Of a DNA stretch of 64,000 nucleotides, positions 9,765 through 20,657 are shown in pieces; within the stretch, counting starts at the first letter, position 1, and each line of letters opens with the position of its first letter. Source of the stretch: Streptomyces sp. BA2 (GTDB lineage Bacteria > Actinomycetota > Actinomycetes > Streptomycetales > Streptomycetaceae); NCBI RefSeq assembly GCF_009769735.1, contig NZ_WSRO01000002.1, positions 3,422,001 to 3,486,000 of the forward strand, given 5' to 3'. A model generated the notes under the pieces. That model was not told the DNA's origin and made no database searches. It saw only the letters and a list, made by a program, of their open reading frames with translations. Both the position numbers and the translations under genes were made by a program.

Positions 9765-11045
9765 CTAGTCCTTCGTGAGTGCGGTCGTACTGCTACCTAG
9801 AGTACGTGCCTCGGCCGTGTCCGGTTCCCGCCGGGCCACCGGCACCGGCACGGGCTCCCTCGGGACCGCCCCCGCAGGGACCTGTTCCTTCGGCGCCCCG
9901 AACAGCATGCGCCGCACGTCGGCACGGGCCTCCCGCACGCTGCGGCGAGCGGCGGCCAGGGCCTGCCGGGTGGCGCGGCCCGCGTCCTTCACCGCCCGCG
10001 CGGTCGGCCGCCAGACCCCGTCACGTACCGCGTGCCCCACGGGAGTGAGGACCGTGCGGTACACCCAGCGCACCGGGTCGACGAAGAGCCACCGCAGGAG
10101 CCGGCCGAGGAAGCGGCCCACGGCGAGCGAGACATACCCGGCGATACGCCAGGCGTGTCCGAACGCGGCGCCGATCTCGCGTACGACGACGGCGATGCCC
10201 CGCCCGATGGGCGCGAGCACCCAGCGCCACAGGGCGACGGCGGGCACGACGAAGATCCAGCGTCCCAGAGCGGCGAGCACCGTCCCGATCCCGCGTGCCG
10301 TCCAGGCGATGCCCGCCCCAACTCCCCTGGCCAGCCAGGCGATCGCGTGCCCGATGGGCGTGAGCACGGACGCGTACAGCCACACGGCAGGCACCACGAT
10401 CAGCACCCGCCCCAGCCAGGCAAGACCCTTCCCGACGGGCACCACCACATACCGCCACAGCCCCACCCACGGCCACACGAACACGGCCTTGAGCAGCCAC
10501 ACCAGCACGGCCCCGATGCCGCGCCCGGCCACCGCTGCTCCCGCCGCGATACCCCGCGCGAGCCAGGCGATCGCGTGCCCGATGGGCGTGAGCACGGACG
10601 CGTACAGCCACATGGCGGGAATCACGACCAGCACCCGCCCGAGCCAACCGAGCCCGTTCCCGACCGGCACCACCACATACCGCCACAGCGCCACCCACGG
10701 CCACACGAACACGGCCTTGAGCAGCCACACCGTGGCGTAGGTGACGCCGAGCGCGACCGGCGTGATGACGTACTCGATCAGCCAGGCCAGCGGCGTCACG
10801 ATCAGCGTTCGCCCCAGCCACGCCAGAGCCCGCCCCACAGGCCGAAGCCCCCGGAAGTACACGAAGCGGCCGCACACGGCGAGGGCGTCCCACACCAGGC
10901 GTACCGGGACGACGAGCACGAGCACCACGATCCGCACCGGGATGCGGATCGCGACGGCCAGACAACCCTCGGCCTGCGGTTGCGGTTGCGGTTGCGGTTG
11001 GGGTTGGGCTTGTGGTGCGGTGAGCGGCCGCTTTTCCAGGTCCAT
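9765..11045 (-). CDS. membrane protein built of internal repeats, function unknown
   Basis: I do not recognise this 426-residue protein. It starts with a (QP)n run after residue 10, then alternates hydrophobic Trp/Val-rich segments with short basic loops. Units such as VWLLKAVFVWPWV(A/G)LWRYVVVPVG, WLYASVLTPIGHAIAWLARG recur. Two units are near-identical at the DNA level over a 228-bp period (10333-10560 and 10561-10788). The C-terminal 100 residues are basic and not repetitive. The hydrophobic segments contain many small amphipathic breaks, so it may be membrane-associated rather than a classical transporter. It lies 46 bases upstream of the DUF2344 gene and downstream of the GNAT and radical SAM genes, so it may be in the same transcript. 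Confidence 0.75.
   Translation of the reverse strand: MDLEKRPLTAPQAQPQPQPQPQPQAEGCLAVAIRIPVRIVVLVLVVPVRLVWDALAVCGRFVYFRGLRPVGRALAWLGRTLIVTPLAWLIEYVITPVALGVTYATVWLLKAVFVWPWVALWRYVVVPVGNGLGWLGRVLVVIPAMWLYASVLTPIGHAIAWLARGIAAGAAVAGRGIGAVLVWLLKAVFVWPWVGLWRYVVVPVGKGLAWLGRVLIVVPAVWLYASVLTPIGHAIAWLARGVGAGIAWTARGIGTVLAALGRWIFVVPAVALWRWVLAPIGRGIAVVVREIGAAFGHAWRIAGYVSLAVGRFLGRLLRWLFVDPVRWVYRTVLTPVGHAVRDGVWRPTARAVKDAGRATRQALAAARRSVREARADVRRMLFGAPKEQVPAGAVPREPVPVPVARREPDTAEARTLGSSTTALTKD
10333..10788. repeat. 228-bp tandem repeat within a coding region
   Basis: Blocks such as AGCCAGGCGATCGCGTGCCC (10333 and 10561) and ACCACCACATACCGCCACAG (10441 and 10669) recur at exactly 228 bp, which is 76 codons, so the frame is kept. 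The unit ends degrade, as expected for an old duplication under partial conversion. Confidence 0.85.
10975..11004. repeat. TGCGGT hexamer microsatellite
   Basis: Four perfect TGCGGT copies followed by TGGGGT encode a Gln-Pro run near the N-terminus of the repeat membrane protein. Hexamer slippage would change length without shifting the frame. Confidence 0.8.
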
Positions 11046-11082
11046 GCCGTCCTAGACGCGTCAGTCGTGGGTGCTGGTTCGG

Positions 11083-11652
11083 TCAGGCGGCGGTCGGGAT
11101 CCAGTAGCGGAGCTTTCCGCCGCGTTCGTCCTCGAAGATGCCGCCCGCGGCCTCGATCACCTTGCGCGAACCGGTGTTGTCGGTGTCGCAGGTGACCAGG
11201 ACCGATGCGAGGCCCAGCGCGCGGGCGTACGGCAGGGAGCCGGTCAGCATGGCCGTGGCGTGGCCGCGGCGGCGGGCGGTGGGCCGTACGTCGTAGCCGA
11301 TGTGGCCGCCGTACTCACGCAGGAAGCGCGTGTTGACGTTGTGCCGGATGGCGAGGCGGCCGAAGTAGTCGGCGCCGTCCGCGTACCAGAGGGTCGTCAC
11401 GGGGACGGAGAGCGGCTCGGCCGGGTGCGTGGCGGCGCGGACCTCGGTCACGTAGCGCTCGAAGACGACTGGGTCGTGCCACTTGTCGCCGTAGTCGCGC
11501 AGGGTGCGGCCGAGCGTCGTGTCGTCGTCGTCCCCGCCGCGCCCCTCGGCGCGGAACTCCTCCATCGCGGCGACGAAGGAGAGATGCACGCGGCCGGTGG
11601 GCAGGACGAGCCGAGGCACACCCGACCCGCCCACCGGACCCCGCCGCGTCAC
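11083..11652 (-). CDS. GNAT-family N-acetyltransferase
   Basis: A 189-residue protein. The acetyl-CoA binding motif A is IGYDVRPTARRRGHATAML (V-R-P-x-x-R-x-x-G-x-A/T), followed by VTCDTDNTGSRKVIEAAGG, the typical motif B region. It resembles the predicted acetyltransferases that open with a xLVLPxxxxHxSF segment; the acceptor is unknown. Its GTG start directly abuts the TAA of the upstream radical SAM gene (TAAGTG), so translation is probably coupled. Confidence 0.88.
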   Translation of the reverse strand: MTRRGPVGGSGVPRLVLPTGRVHLSFVAAMEEFRAEGRGGDDDDTTLGRTLRDYGDKWHDPVVFERYVTEVRAATHPAEPLSVPVTTLWYADGADYFGRLAIRHNVNTRFLREYGGHIGYDVRPTARRRGHATAMLTGSLPYARALGLASVLVTCDTDNTGSRKVIEAAGGIFEDERGGKLRYWIPTAA

Positions 11653-13575
<1,923 letters not shown>

Positions 13576-13639
13576 CACAGCGTCTTTCGGCAGGGTTCTC
13601 ATGATCTGGCAGGGGTGACCATCAAGCGTACCCCGGTAC

Positions 13640-15250
13640 TCAGCCGCCCAACGCCGACCGCAGTTTCGGCCTGGACGCCTTGGCCCATACCTCCGGCAGC
13701 TCCCGCTCGCGGTCCACCGCGGCGGCCTCCTCCTGGCCGTACAGAAGTCCCCAGGTGAAGGCGGTCTCGCCCGCCGCGTGGGCCTGGATCGCGAGGGTCC
13801 GCAGGGCGTCACGGGCGACCACGCTGTCCTGGTGATCGCCGAGCACCTTCTGGACGGCCTTCATCCGCTTCGCGAACCGCTTGGCGGGCTTGCCGAGCGC
13901 GGGCTTCGCCGCCTCGCCCGCGTACCGGGCACGCTTGGCGGCCTTGCGGGCGCCGTGCATCGCCACGTCGCGCTCCTCCCCCGGCGCCAGTGCGAGGGCG
14001 TGTTCGATGCGGGCCTCCAGGCGGGCGTAGTCCTTCCGGACGGCCTTGGGCAGGGCCTTGGCGGGGGACGCGGTGGCGGCCTTGCGCAGCGGGGGGTCGG
14101 CGAGCAGGGCGTCGACGGAGTTCAGGAGCTGCACGTACCGCTTTCCTTCGAGCGTGGCGACGGTCCTGCTCCGGGCGTCGTCGGCGCCGGCGACGTTCCA
14201 GATGCGCAGGCGGGCCCGCACCGGCCCGAGGAGCAGGGTCCCCGGCACGGCGTCGATGCGGTCCGTGAGCCGCTCGGCCAGGACCTCTTGGTCGCGGTCG
14301 ACGCCGAGCTCGCCCGCGAGCCATTTCAGTTCGACGCCGATCGGGTCGGTGACGGAGCGGTCGAGCAGCTTCCTGTACGAGCGGAACGCGCTGCGCATGC
14401 GCCGCGTGGCGACCCGCATCTGGTGCACGGAGTCCGGCAGGTCACGGCGGACGTCTGGGTCGAGGGCGACGATGGCGTCGCGCTGGGTGCGGATGTAGGC
14501 GAGGACGTGGTCGGCAGCGGTGGCGGGGTCGGGTTGCACGGCGGGGTCCTTCAGCTGGACGACAACGGAGTGCTCGCCCTTCTTCCCCTTCTTGGCCCCG
14601 GCAGGCTTCGGGCTGCTCTCCGCGAACCGCTGCCGGGTCGCTGCCAGAGCCGTCCCCGCCTGGGCCTTGGCGAGTTTCGAGGCGGCCGTCGACCGCTCGA
14701 CGCCCAGCTTCTTCAGCTTCTTCTCGATCCGGTCGAGCAGCGCGGGGTCCGCGTCGTCCGCGAGCTCCACCTCGATCTCGGCCCACTCGGCGGTGCCGCC
14801 GCCCTCCGTGAGCCGCTCGGCCCTGACCCGGTCGACGCTCAACTCGGCGAGGAGCGCGCCCTTGCCGTCGAGGAGGTGGCGCAGGTCCCTCGCGGTCAAC
14901 AGGCGCATGACGGGCACGAGTGCGGCGTCGCGCACCCGGGAGCGCACGAGGGAGGACAGCTCGGGCGGCACGGAGTCCGAGAGAGGGGCCTGGATCTCGT
15001 CCCGCACGCCCTGCGTCAGGGACACCGGCAGCTTCAGGTGCCAGCCCTCGTCGTCGCCGCCGGTGCGGCGGCGCAGCGTGATCGAGTCGGAGAGCAGGAG
15101 TTGGTCGGTCGTGTCGTGATAGACGGCGTCCAGTTCGACGACGCCCTTGTCGACGACGTCGGCCACCCCGGCGACACCGGTCAGGTCAGGCAGCTCCGCG
15201 TCCGCTTCGACGTCGTACTTGCGCTCGATCTCCCGCTTCGTCTCCGCCAT
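13640..15250 (-). CDS. CYTH and CHAD domain protein
   Basis: A 536-residue protein. The CYTH (triphosphate tunnel) domain begins with EIERKYDV (the ExExK metal/phosphate motif) and covers about residues 5-205. The CHAD domain, with conserved histidines (HQMRVATRRMRSAFRSYRKLL, HGARKAAKRARYAGE), covers about 235-520. CHAD domains bind polyphosphate, and the pairing suggests an inorganic triphosphatase or polyphosphate-associated protein. It ends 64 bases before the radical SAM start and follows rodA on the same strand. There is no clear ribosome site before the ATG. Confidence 0.92.
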   Translation of the reverse strand: MAETKREIERKYDVEADAELPDLTGVAGVADVVDKGVVELDAVYHDTTDQLLLSDSITLRRRTGGDDEGWHLKLPVSLTQGVRDEIQAPLSDSVPPELSSLVRSRVRDAALVPVMRLLTARDLRHLLDGKGALLAELSVDRVRAERLTEGGGTAEWAEIEVELADDADPALLDRIEKKLKKLGVERSTAASKLAKAQAGTALAATRQRFAESSPKPAGAKKGKKGEHSVVVQLKDPAVQPDPATAADHVLAYIRTQRDAIVALDPDVRRDLPDSVHQMRVATRRMRSAFRSYRKLLDRSVTDPIGVELKWLAGELGVDRDQEVLAERLTDRIDAVPGTLLLGPVRARLRIWNVAGADDARSRTVATLEGKRYVQLLNSVDALLADPPLRKAATASPAKALPKAVRKDYARLEARIEHALALAPGEERDVAMHGARKAAKRARYAGEAAKPALGKPAKRFAKRMKAVQKVLGDHQDSVVARDALRTLAIQAHAAGETAFTWGLLYGQEEAAAVDRERELPEVWAKASRPKLRSALGG

Positions 15251-15310
15251 AAACCGAATCTAGACGGGATCCGGGGCGCTGGGCAGCCCTCCAGGCGCCC
15301 CGGGGCCGAG

Positions 15311-16513
15311 CTAGGCCGACATCGGTCGCTGCACCTTGATCGACTGGAGCAGGCCGACGGCCACCCAGACCGCGAACATCGATGACCCTCCGTACGAGAC
15401 GAAGGGCAGCGGCAGGCCGGCCACCGGCATGATGCCGAGCGTCATCCCGATGTTCTCGAAGGACTGGAAGGCGAACCAGGCGATGATCCCGGCGGCGACG
15501 ATCGTGCCGTAGAGCTCGGTCGTCTCGCGCGCGATGCGGCAGGCGCGCCAGAGCAGGATGCCGAGCAGCACCAGGATGAGGCCCGCGCCCACGAAGCCGA
15601 GCTCCTCGCCCGCGACGGTGAACACGAAGTCCGTCTGCTGCTCGGGCACGAACTGGCCCGTCGTCTGCGAGCCCTTGAAGAGGCCGGTGCCCGACAGGCC
15701 GCCGGAGCCGATCGCGATGCGCGCCTGGTTGGTGTTGTAGCCGACGCCCGCCGGGTCGAGCGCGGGGTTGGCGAAGGCCGCGAAGCGGGCGATCTGGTAG
15801 TCGTCCAGGACGCCGAGCTGCCAGACGGCGATCGCGCCTGCCGCGCCCGTGCCGAGGAGCCCGAAGACCCAGCGGTTCGAGGCACCCGACGCGAGCAGCA
15901 CACCGAGCACGATCATCGCCATCACCATGACCGACCCGAGGTCGGGCATGAGCAGCACGATCAGTATCGGTACGGCGGCCAGGCCGAGCGCCTGGACGAC
16001 CGTGCGGTGGTCGGGGTGGACGCGGTCGCCCGCGTCCACCCGCGCCGCGAGCAGCATCGCCATGCCCAGGATGATCGTGATCTTCACGAACTCGGAGGGC
16101 TGCAGCGAGAAGCCGCCGCCGATCACGATCCAGGCGTGCGCGCCGTTGATCGTCGCGCCGAGCGGGGTGAGGACGAGCAGGACGAGGAAGACGGAGATGC
16201 CGTAGAGGATCGGCACGGCCGTCCGCAGCGTCCGGTGGCCGAGCCACACCGTGCCCGCCATCAGGGCGATGCCGATGCCCGTGTTCATGACGTGCTTGAA
16301 CAAGAAGGAGTACGGGTCGTCGCCGACCAGCTCGGTGCGGTTGCGCGTCGACGAGTAGACGAGCGCGGAGCCGATCGCGGAGAGCGCGATCGCGGAGAGC
16401 AGTATCGGCCAGTCCATCCTGCGCACCAGCGAGTCGCGGGCGAACAGGCGGGCCGAGAGCGACGAGCGCTCGGGCCCGTAGCCGGAGACGGAGAAGCCAT
16501 TGTTGCCGGCCAC
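15311..16513 (-). CDS. rodA: RodA/FtsW-type SEDS glycosyltransferase
   Basis: A 400-residue multi-spanning SEDS protein that polymerises lipid II into glycan with its cognate PBP2. Diagnostic parts are GATINGAHAWI, the loop with PSEFVKI, and the C-terminal FENIGMTLGIMPVAGLPLPFVSYGGSS. It starts with GTG that shares its G with the TAG of the upstream PBP gene (TAGTG), so translation is coupled. It is the last gene of the mreC-mreD-pbp2-rodA run. In Streptomyces this set mainly serves spore-wall synthesis, as tip growth does not need it (known of the genus). Confidence 0.95.
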   Translation of the reverse strand: MAGNNGFSVSGYGPERSSLSARLFARDSLVRRMDWPILLSAIALSAIGSALVYSSTRNRTELVGDDPYSFLFKHVMNTGIGIALMAGTVWLGHRTLRTAVPILYGISVFLVLLVLTPLGATINGAHAWIVIGGGFSLQPSEFVKITIILGMAMLLAARVDAGDRVHPDHRTVVQALGLAAVPILIVLLMPDLGSVMVMAMIVLGVLLASGASNRWVFGLLGTGAAGAIAVWQLGVLDDYQIARFAAFANPALDPAGVGYNTNQARIAIGSGGLSGTGLFKGSQTTGQFVPEQQTDFVFTVAGEELGFVGAGLILVLLGILLWRACRIARETTELYGTIVAAGIIAWFAFQSFENIGMTLGIMPVAGLPLPFVSYGGSSMFAVWVAVGLLQSIKVQRPMSA

Positions 16514-18687
16514 TAGTCGCGCCTCCCGTTCGCGGGCGCGCCCGCCAGTTCCTGCGGCTCCTGCGGCGGCTTGGGGGCCTCAGGCTTGTACGGCTTGATC
16601 TTCGGGGACTTGATCGAACCGTCTGTCTCGATCTTCGGCAGGTTCTTCTGCGGCTCGGGGAGGAGGGCCTTCTTGAGATCCTGCTTGCCGTCCTCGTCGA
16701 GGCCGTAGATGCCGTCGTAGATCTTGCGGACGGCGGGGCCCGAAGCACCGGAACCCGTACCACCCTGGGAGATCGTCATCACGATCGAGTAGTCCTTGGT
16801 GTACGTCGCGAACCACGAGGTGGTCTGCTTGCCGTGGACCTCCGCCGTACCCGTCTTGGCGTGCATCGGGATCTTGTCCTGCGGCCAGCCGCCGAACCGC
16901 CAGGCGGCCGTTCCCTTGGTCGCCACGTCGGCTAGCGCACCGTCTATGTCGGCGCGCGTCTTCTCGTCCATGGGCAGCTTGCCGTGCGACTTGGGCTTGA
17001 TCTCCTGGACCTGCTTGCCGTCGGCGCTGACGATCGCCTTGCCGACGGTGGGGTCGTAGAGCGTGCCGCCGTTGGCGATGGCGGAGTAGATCGTCGCCAT
17101 CTGTATCGGGGTGACGAGGGTGTCGCCCTGTCCGATGGAGTAGTTGACCGAGTCACCGGCGCGCATCTTCATGCCTTCGAGGCAGTTCTCGTACGCGATC
17201 TTCTCGACGTAGTCGCCGCCCTTCTTGCCCTGCTTGCACCAGCCGTCCTTGTTGGCCTTCCAGTAGTCCTTCTTCCACTGGCGGTCCGGGACGCGTCCGG
17301 TGACCTCGTTCGGCAGGTCGATGCCGGTCTCCTTGCCGAGGCCGAACTGGTGGGCGGTCTTGTAGAACCAGTCCTTGGCGTCCTTCTTCGGCTTGTTGCC
17401 ACCGTCCTTGGCCCACTGGTCGTGCGAGAGCTTGTAGAAGACGGTGTCGCAGGAGACCTCCAGGGCCTGGCCGAGGGTGATGCTGCCGTGGCCCTGGGAC
17501 TCGAAGTTCTTGAAGACCTGGCCGCCGATGGAGTACGAGCTGGGGCAGGGGTAGCGCCCGTTGAATTCGTAGCCCGCGTTGACCGCCGCCGTGGTCGGGA
17601 TGACCTTGAAGATCGAGCCGGGGGCCGCCTGGCCCTGGATGGCGCGGTTCAGGAGCGGGTAGTTGGACTTCTTGCCGGTGAGCTTCGTGTAGTCCTTGCC
17701 GGAGATGCCGCCGACCCAGGCGTTCGGGTCGTAGGTCGGGTTGGACGCCATGGAGACGATGCGTCCGGTCTTGTTCTCCATGACGACGACGGCGCCCGCG
17801 TCGGCCTTGTAGTTCTCGTTGGTGTTCTTGTCGAACTCCTGGCGGGCCTTCTTCATCGCGTCGTTCAGCCAGTACTCCGACAGGGCCTGTACGCGCGCGT
17901 CGATGCTGGTGACGACGTTCGCGCCGGGCTCGGCCGGGTCGTCCTTGGCCTTGCCGATGACGCGGCCGAGGTTGTCGACCTCGTAGCGGGTGACGCCCGC
18001 CTTGCCGCGCAGCTGCGCGTCGTAGGTGCGCTCAAGGCCGGAGCGGCCGACCTGGTCGGAGCGCAGGAACGGCGACTCGGTGTGCTCGGCCTTCTTGATC
18101 TCCTCGTCGGTGACGGGCGAGAGGTAGCCGAGGACCTGGGCGGTGTTGGACTTGCCGGGCGCGGCATAGCGGCGGACGGCGGTCGGCTCGGCGGTGATGC
18201 CGGGGAAGTCCTCGGCGCGCTCGCGGATCTGGAGGGCCTGCTTGGGCGAGGCCTCGTCCGTGATCGGGATCGGCTGGTAGGGCGAGCCGTTCCAGCAGGG
18301 CTGCGGGGTCTTGGAGTCGCAGAGGCGGACCTTGTCGGAGACTTCCTTGGCGCTCATGCCGAGGACGTCGGCGAGCTTGGCGAGGGCCGCCTTGCCGTCG
18401 TCCTTCATCTTCATCAGGTCCGTGCGGGACGCGGAGACGACCAGGCGGGTCTCGTTGTCGGCGATCGGCACGCCGCGGGCGTCGAGGATCGAGCCGCGTA
18501 CGGCGGGGTCGACGACCTGCTGGACGTGATTGCCGGAGGCTTCCTCCGCGTACTCCTCGCCGTTGCGGATCTGGAGGTACCAGAGGCGGCCGCCGAGGGT
18601 GAGGAGGAGGGAGAGCACGAGGATCTGGATGACGATGAGACGGATCTGGACTCTTGGGGTCCGTCCGGTCTCGGGGATATTGGTCAC
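16513..18687 (-). CDS. mrdA: penicillin-binding protein 2 (class B transpeptidase)
   Basis: A 724-residue protein. It has an N-terminal membrane anchor (LIVIQILVLSLLLTLGGRLWYL), a PBP dimerisation domain (VVDPAVRGSILDARGVPIADN), and a transpeptidase domain with the active-site serine in GSIFK (near residue 357), SVN and KTG (HAKTGTAEV, near 610). It cross-links peptidoglycan as partner of RodA. I start at the GTG at 18687 (VTNIPETGRTPRV): GGGGGAG sits 8 bases upstream, whereas the longer frame to 18828 runs into mreD. The tail is Pro/Lys-rich. Confidence 0.95.
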   Translation of the reverse strand: MTNIPETGRTPRVQIRLIVIQILVLSLLLTLGGRLWYLQIRNGEEYAEEASGNHVQQVVDPAVRGSILDARGVPIADNETRLVVSASRTDLMKMKDDGKAALAKLADVLGMSAKEVSDKVRLCDSKTPQPCWNGSPYQPIPITDEASPKQALQIRERAEDFPGITAEPTAVRRYAAPGKSNTAQVLGYLSPVTDEEIKKAEHTESPFLRSDQVGRSGLERTYDAQLRGKAGVTRYEVDNLGRVIGKAKDDPAEPGANVVTSIDARVQALSEYWLNDAMKKARQEFDKNTNENYKADAGAVVVMENKTGRIVSMASNPTYDPNAWVGGISGKDYTKLTGKKSNYPLLNRAIQGQAAPGSIFKVIPTTAAVNAGYEFNGRYPCPSSYSIGGQVFKNFESQGHGSITLGQALEVSCDTVFYKLSHDQWAKDGGNKPKKDAKDWFYKTAHQFGLGKETGIDLPNEVTGRVPDRQWKKDYWKANKDGWCKQGKKGGDYVEKIAYENCLEGMKMRAGDSVNYSIGQGDTLVTPIQMATIYSAIANGGTLYDPTVGKAIVSADGKQVQEIKPKSHGKLPMDEKTRADIDGALADVATKGTAAWRFGGWPQDKIPMHAKTGTAEVHGKQTTSWFATYTKDYSIVMTISQGGTGSGASGPAVRKIYDGIYGLDEDGKQDLKKALLPEPQKNLPKIETDGSIKSPKIKPYKPEAPKPPQEPQELAGAPANGRRD

Positions 18688-18728
18688 TGCTGTTGCTCCC
18701 CCTCTCAGTGTGTGTACGAGCAGTACGT

Positions 18729-18765
18729 GTACACGACCGGCCTGTGTGCCCTGCCGGTCGTGTAC
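18729..18765. other. intergenic hairpin between mreD and pbp2
   Basis: A perfect 13-bp stem GTACACGACCGGC/GCCGGTCGTGTAC with an 11-base loop sits in the 97-bp gap between mreD and the PBP2 start. It may be an attenuator or a processing/stability element inside the operon. Confidence 0.6.
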
Positions 18766-18784
18766 GGGGCCAACTGCGCTGCGG

Positions 18785-19456
18785 TCACAGGCGCTTGACC
18801 CCCTTGATGCGTCCGGCGCGCGCGACACGGGCCTTGGCCGCCTTCATCCGCAGGCCGCCGCGCTGGTTGCCGATGCGCAGGCCGGTGCCGGAGGAGAGCC
18901 AGCCGGATGCGACGTCCGTGGCCTTGTTGGCGGGAGAGGTCTCCCCCAGCGGGTCGTTCTCGGCTCTGCGGGCCAGCGCGATGATGAGCGGCACCGTGAA
19001 CGGCGCGAGCAGCAGGTCGTACAGGGCGGCCGTGAAGAGGAGCCCGCCCAGGCCCACATGGCGGGCGGCGGTGTCCCCGACGAGGGCGCCCACGCCCGCG
19101 TACAGCAGCGTCGACCCGATGGCGGCGCCGACGACCACGACGAGCGGCGCGGTGGCCGACCTGAGCCGTCCGGTCTCCGGCTTGGCCAGGCCCGCGAGGT
19201 AGCCGACGACGCACAGGACCAGGGCGTACCGCCCGGCCGCGTGGTCGGCAGGCGGGGCCAGGTCGGCGAGGAGTCCGGCGCCGAAGCCGATGAGGGCGCC
19301 GCCCACATGGCCGTAGACCAGGGCGAGGCCGAGCACCGTGAGCAGCACCAGGTCAGGGACCGCGCCCGGCAGTTGCAGCCGGGCAAGGACGCTGACCTGG
19401 ATGACCAGGGCGACGACGATCAGGGTGGTGGAGAGCAGGATTCGGTTGAAACGCAT
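18785..19456 (-). CDS. mreD: rod-shape-determining membrane protein MreD
   Basis: A 223-residue hydrophobic protein (RILLSTTLIVVALVIQVSVLARL at the start, then several spans) placed directly after mreC with a 14-base gap. MreD proteins are poorly conserved, so the call rests on position, length and topology. The C-terminal 60 residues are basic and cytoplasmic. It belongs to the membrane complex linking MreB-type filaments to PBP2/RodA. Confidence 0.92.
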   Translation of the reverse strand: MRFNRILLSTTLIVVALVIQVSVLARLQLPGAVPDLVLLTVLGLALVYGHVGGALIGFGAGLLADLAPPADHAAGRYALVLCVVGYLAGLAKPETGRLRSATAPLVVVVGAAIGSTLLYAGVGALVGDTAARHVGLGGLLFTAALYDLLLAPFTVPLIIALARRAENDPLGETSPANKATDVASGWLSSGTGLRIGNQRGGLRMKAAKARVARAGRIKGVKRL

Positions 19457-19470
19457 GGGGTCCGGTGCTC

Positions 19471-20427
19471 CTACTGCTCGTCGTTGCCGTTGTCGACGCC
19501 GTCGGCCGGGGGCTGTCCTGACGGGGTGGCCGTCACGGTCACCGTCGGGGTCGGCTTCGGCTTGGCGGGCTTCTTCGGCAGGACCGTGTCGCGCGGGTCC
19601 TCGCGGGGTGCTTCGACGACGACTCCGACGATGTCCAGCTTGGTGAAGCCGACGTACGGCTTGATGAAGATGTTGCGCGTCAGGTCACCGCCCGACGGGT
19701 CGACGCGGACGACCTCACCGACCGGCACACCCGGCACGAACGGCTTGTCCCGCTGCGATCCGAAGGTGACCAGGCGGTCGCCCTTCTTGACCTCGGCCTT
19801 GCCGTTGAGCATCTGCACCGACAGCGGGCGGTCGCCCTGTCCGGTGGCGAAGCCGAGCTCGTCGGTCTTCTCCATGCGGGTGCCGACGGTGAAGTCGGGG
19901 TCGTTGGCGAGCAGGACGGTCGCGGTGCTCGGGCCGACCGTGGTGACGCGGCCGACCAGGCCGTCGCCGTTCAGTACGGTCATGTCGCGCTTGAGTCCGT
20001 CGTTCGCTCCCGCGTCGATGGTGACGGTCCAGGAGAAGCCCTGGGCCGCTCCTATGCCGATGACTTCGGCGCCCTTGATGCCGTACTGACCGGCACCGGC
20101 GCTCTTGAGCATGCTGTCCAGCTGTCTGACCCGGCTGCGGTTGCGGTCGTCGCTGCCGAGCTTCGCCTTCAACGCGGCGTTCTGACGCTCGAGTTCGGCG
20201 ATCCGGTCATGCCGGTCGCCGGAATCCCGGACCGCGCCGATGGCGTTGCCGATCGGGTCGACGGCGGACGACACGCCGTTCTCGACCGGGCCGAAGACCG
20301 TGGCGGCGGCCTGGCGGGCACCGTCGACCGGCGAGTCCTCGCCACCACGGATGTCCACCGTGATCAAAGCGAACGCGATGGCGATCAGCAGCACCAGGAG
20401 CAGCCGGCTCTCTCGTGTGTCCCTCAC
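19471..20427 (-). CDS. mreC: rod-shape-determining protein MreC
   Basis: A 318-residue protein with one N-terminal membrane segment (LLLVLLIAIAFALITV), a coiled coil (about residues 70-110, RIAELERQNAALKAKLG) and the extracytoplasmic beta domain (VIGIGAAQGFSWTVTIDAGAND, GLVGRVTTVGPSTATVLL). The tail is Pro/Thr-rich. It scaffolds the elongation complex outside the membrane. It starts with GTG at 20427. A 230-bp gap with two hairpins separates it from mreB, so it may have its own promoter. Confidence 0.95.
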   Translation of the reverse strand: MRDTRESRLLLVLLIAIAFALITVDIRGGEDSPVDGARQAAATVFGPVENGVSSAVDPIGNAIGAVRDSGDRHDRIAELERQNAALKAKLGSDDRNRSRVRQLDSMLKSAGAGQYGIKGAEVIGIGAAQGFSWTVTIDAGANDGLKRDMTVLNGDGLVGRVTTVGPSTATVLLANDPDFTVGTRMEKTDELGFATGQGDRPLSVQMLNGKAEVKKGDRLVTFGSQRDKPFVPGVPVGEVVRVDPSGGDLTRNIFIKPYVGFTKLDIVGVVVEAPREDPRDTVLPKKPAKPKPTPTVTVTATPSGQPPADGVDNGNDEQ

Positions 20428-20511
20428 GTGCGGCGGCCGTGCCTTCCTCAGTTGGAAATCCTTGGAATTCTGAGCAACTGTGCGTATGTAGGAGCAAATC
20501 TAAACAATCCG

Positions 20512-20541
20512 ATTCCGCGGCGTCTGCGGGCGCCGCGGAAT
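20512..20541 (-). terminator. hairpin terminator in the mreB-mreC gap
   Basis: A perfect 11-bp stem ATTCCGCGGCG/CGCCGCGGAAT with an 8-base loop. On the minus strand it is followed by a T-rich stretch (TCGGATTGTTTAGATTT), the most classical intrinsic terminator of this window. It would let mreB be transcribed alone. Confidence 0.75.
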
Positions 20542-20595
20542 TGTTATGCCTTGCCCATGTTGTGCGTTGTCTTCTGAGCCCTCTATATCAACGAT

Positions 20596-20629
20596 CCGCC
20601 GCACGAGGTGACAGGCACTCGTACGGCGG
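20596..20629 (-). terminator. second hairpin just after mreB
   Basis: A 12-bp stem with one mismatch (CCGCCGCACGAG/CTCGTACGGCGG), 28 bases beyond the mreB stop. Together with the hairpin at 20512-20541 it gives tandem termination. Confidence 0.65.
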
Positions 20630-20657
20630 ACACCCTTTCAGCGGGTTCGCGCCACCC

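Noticed and set aside
10975..11004. The hexamer array as iterons of an origin
   Set aside because: It lies in frame inside a coding sequence as a Gln-Pro run, with no dnaA boxes or replication gene near.
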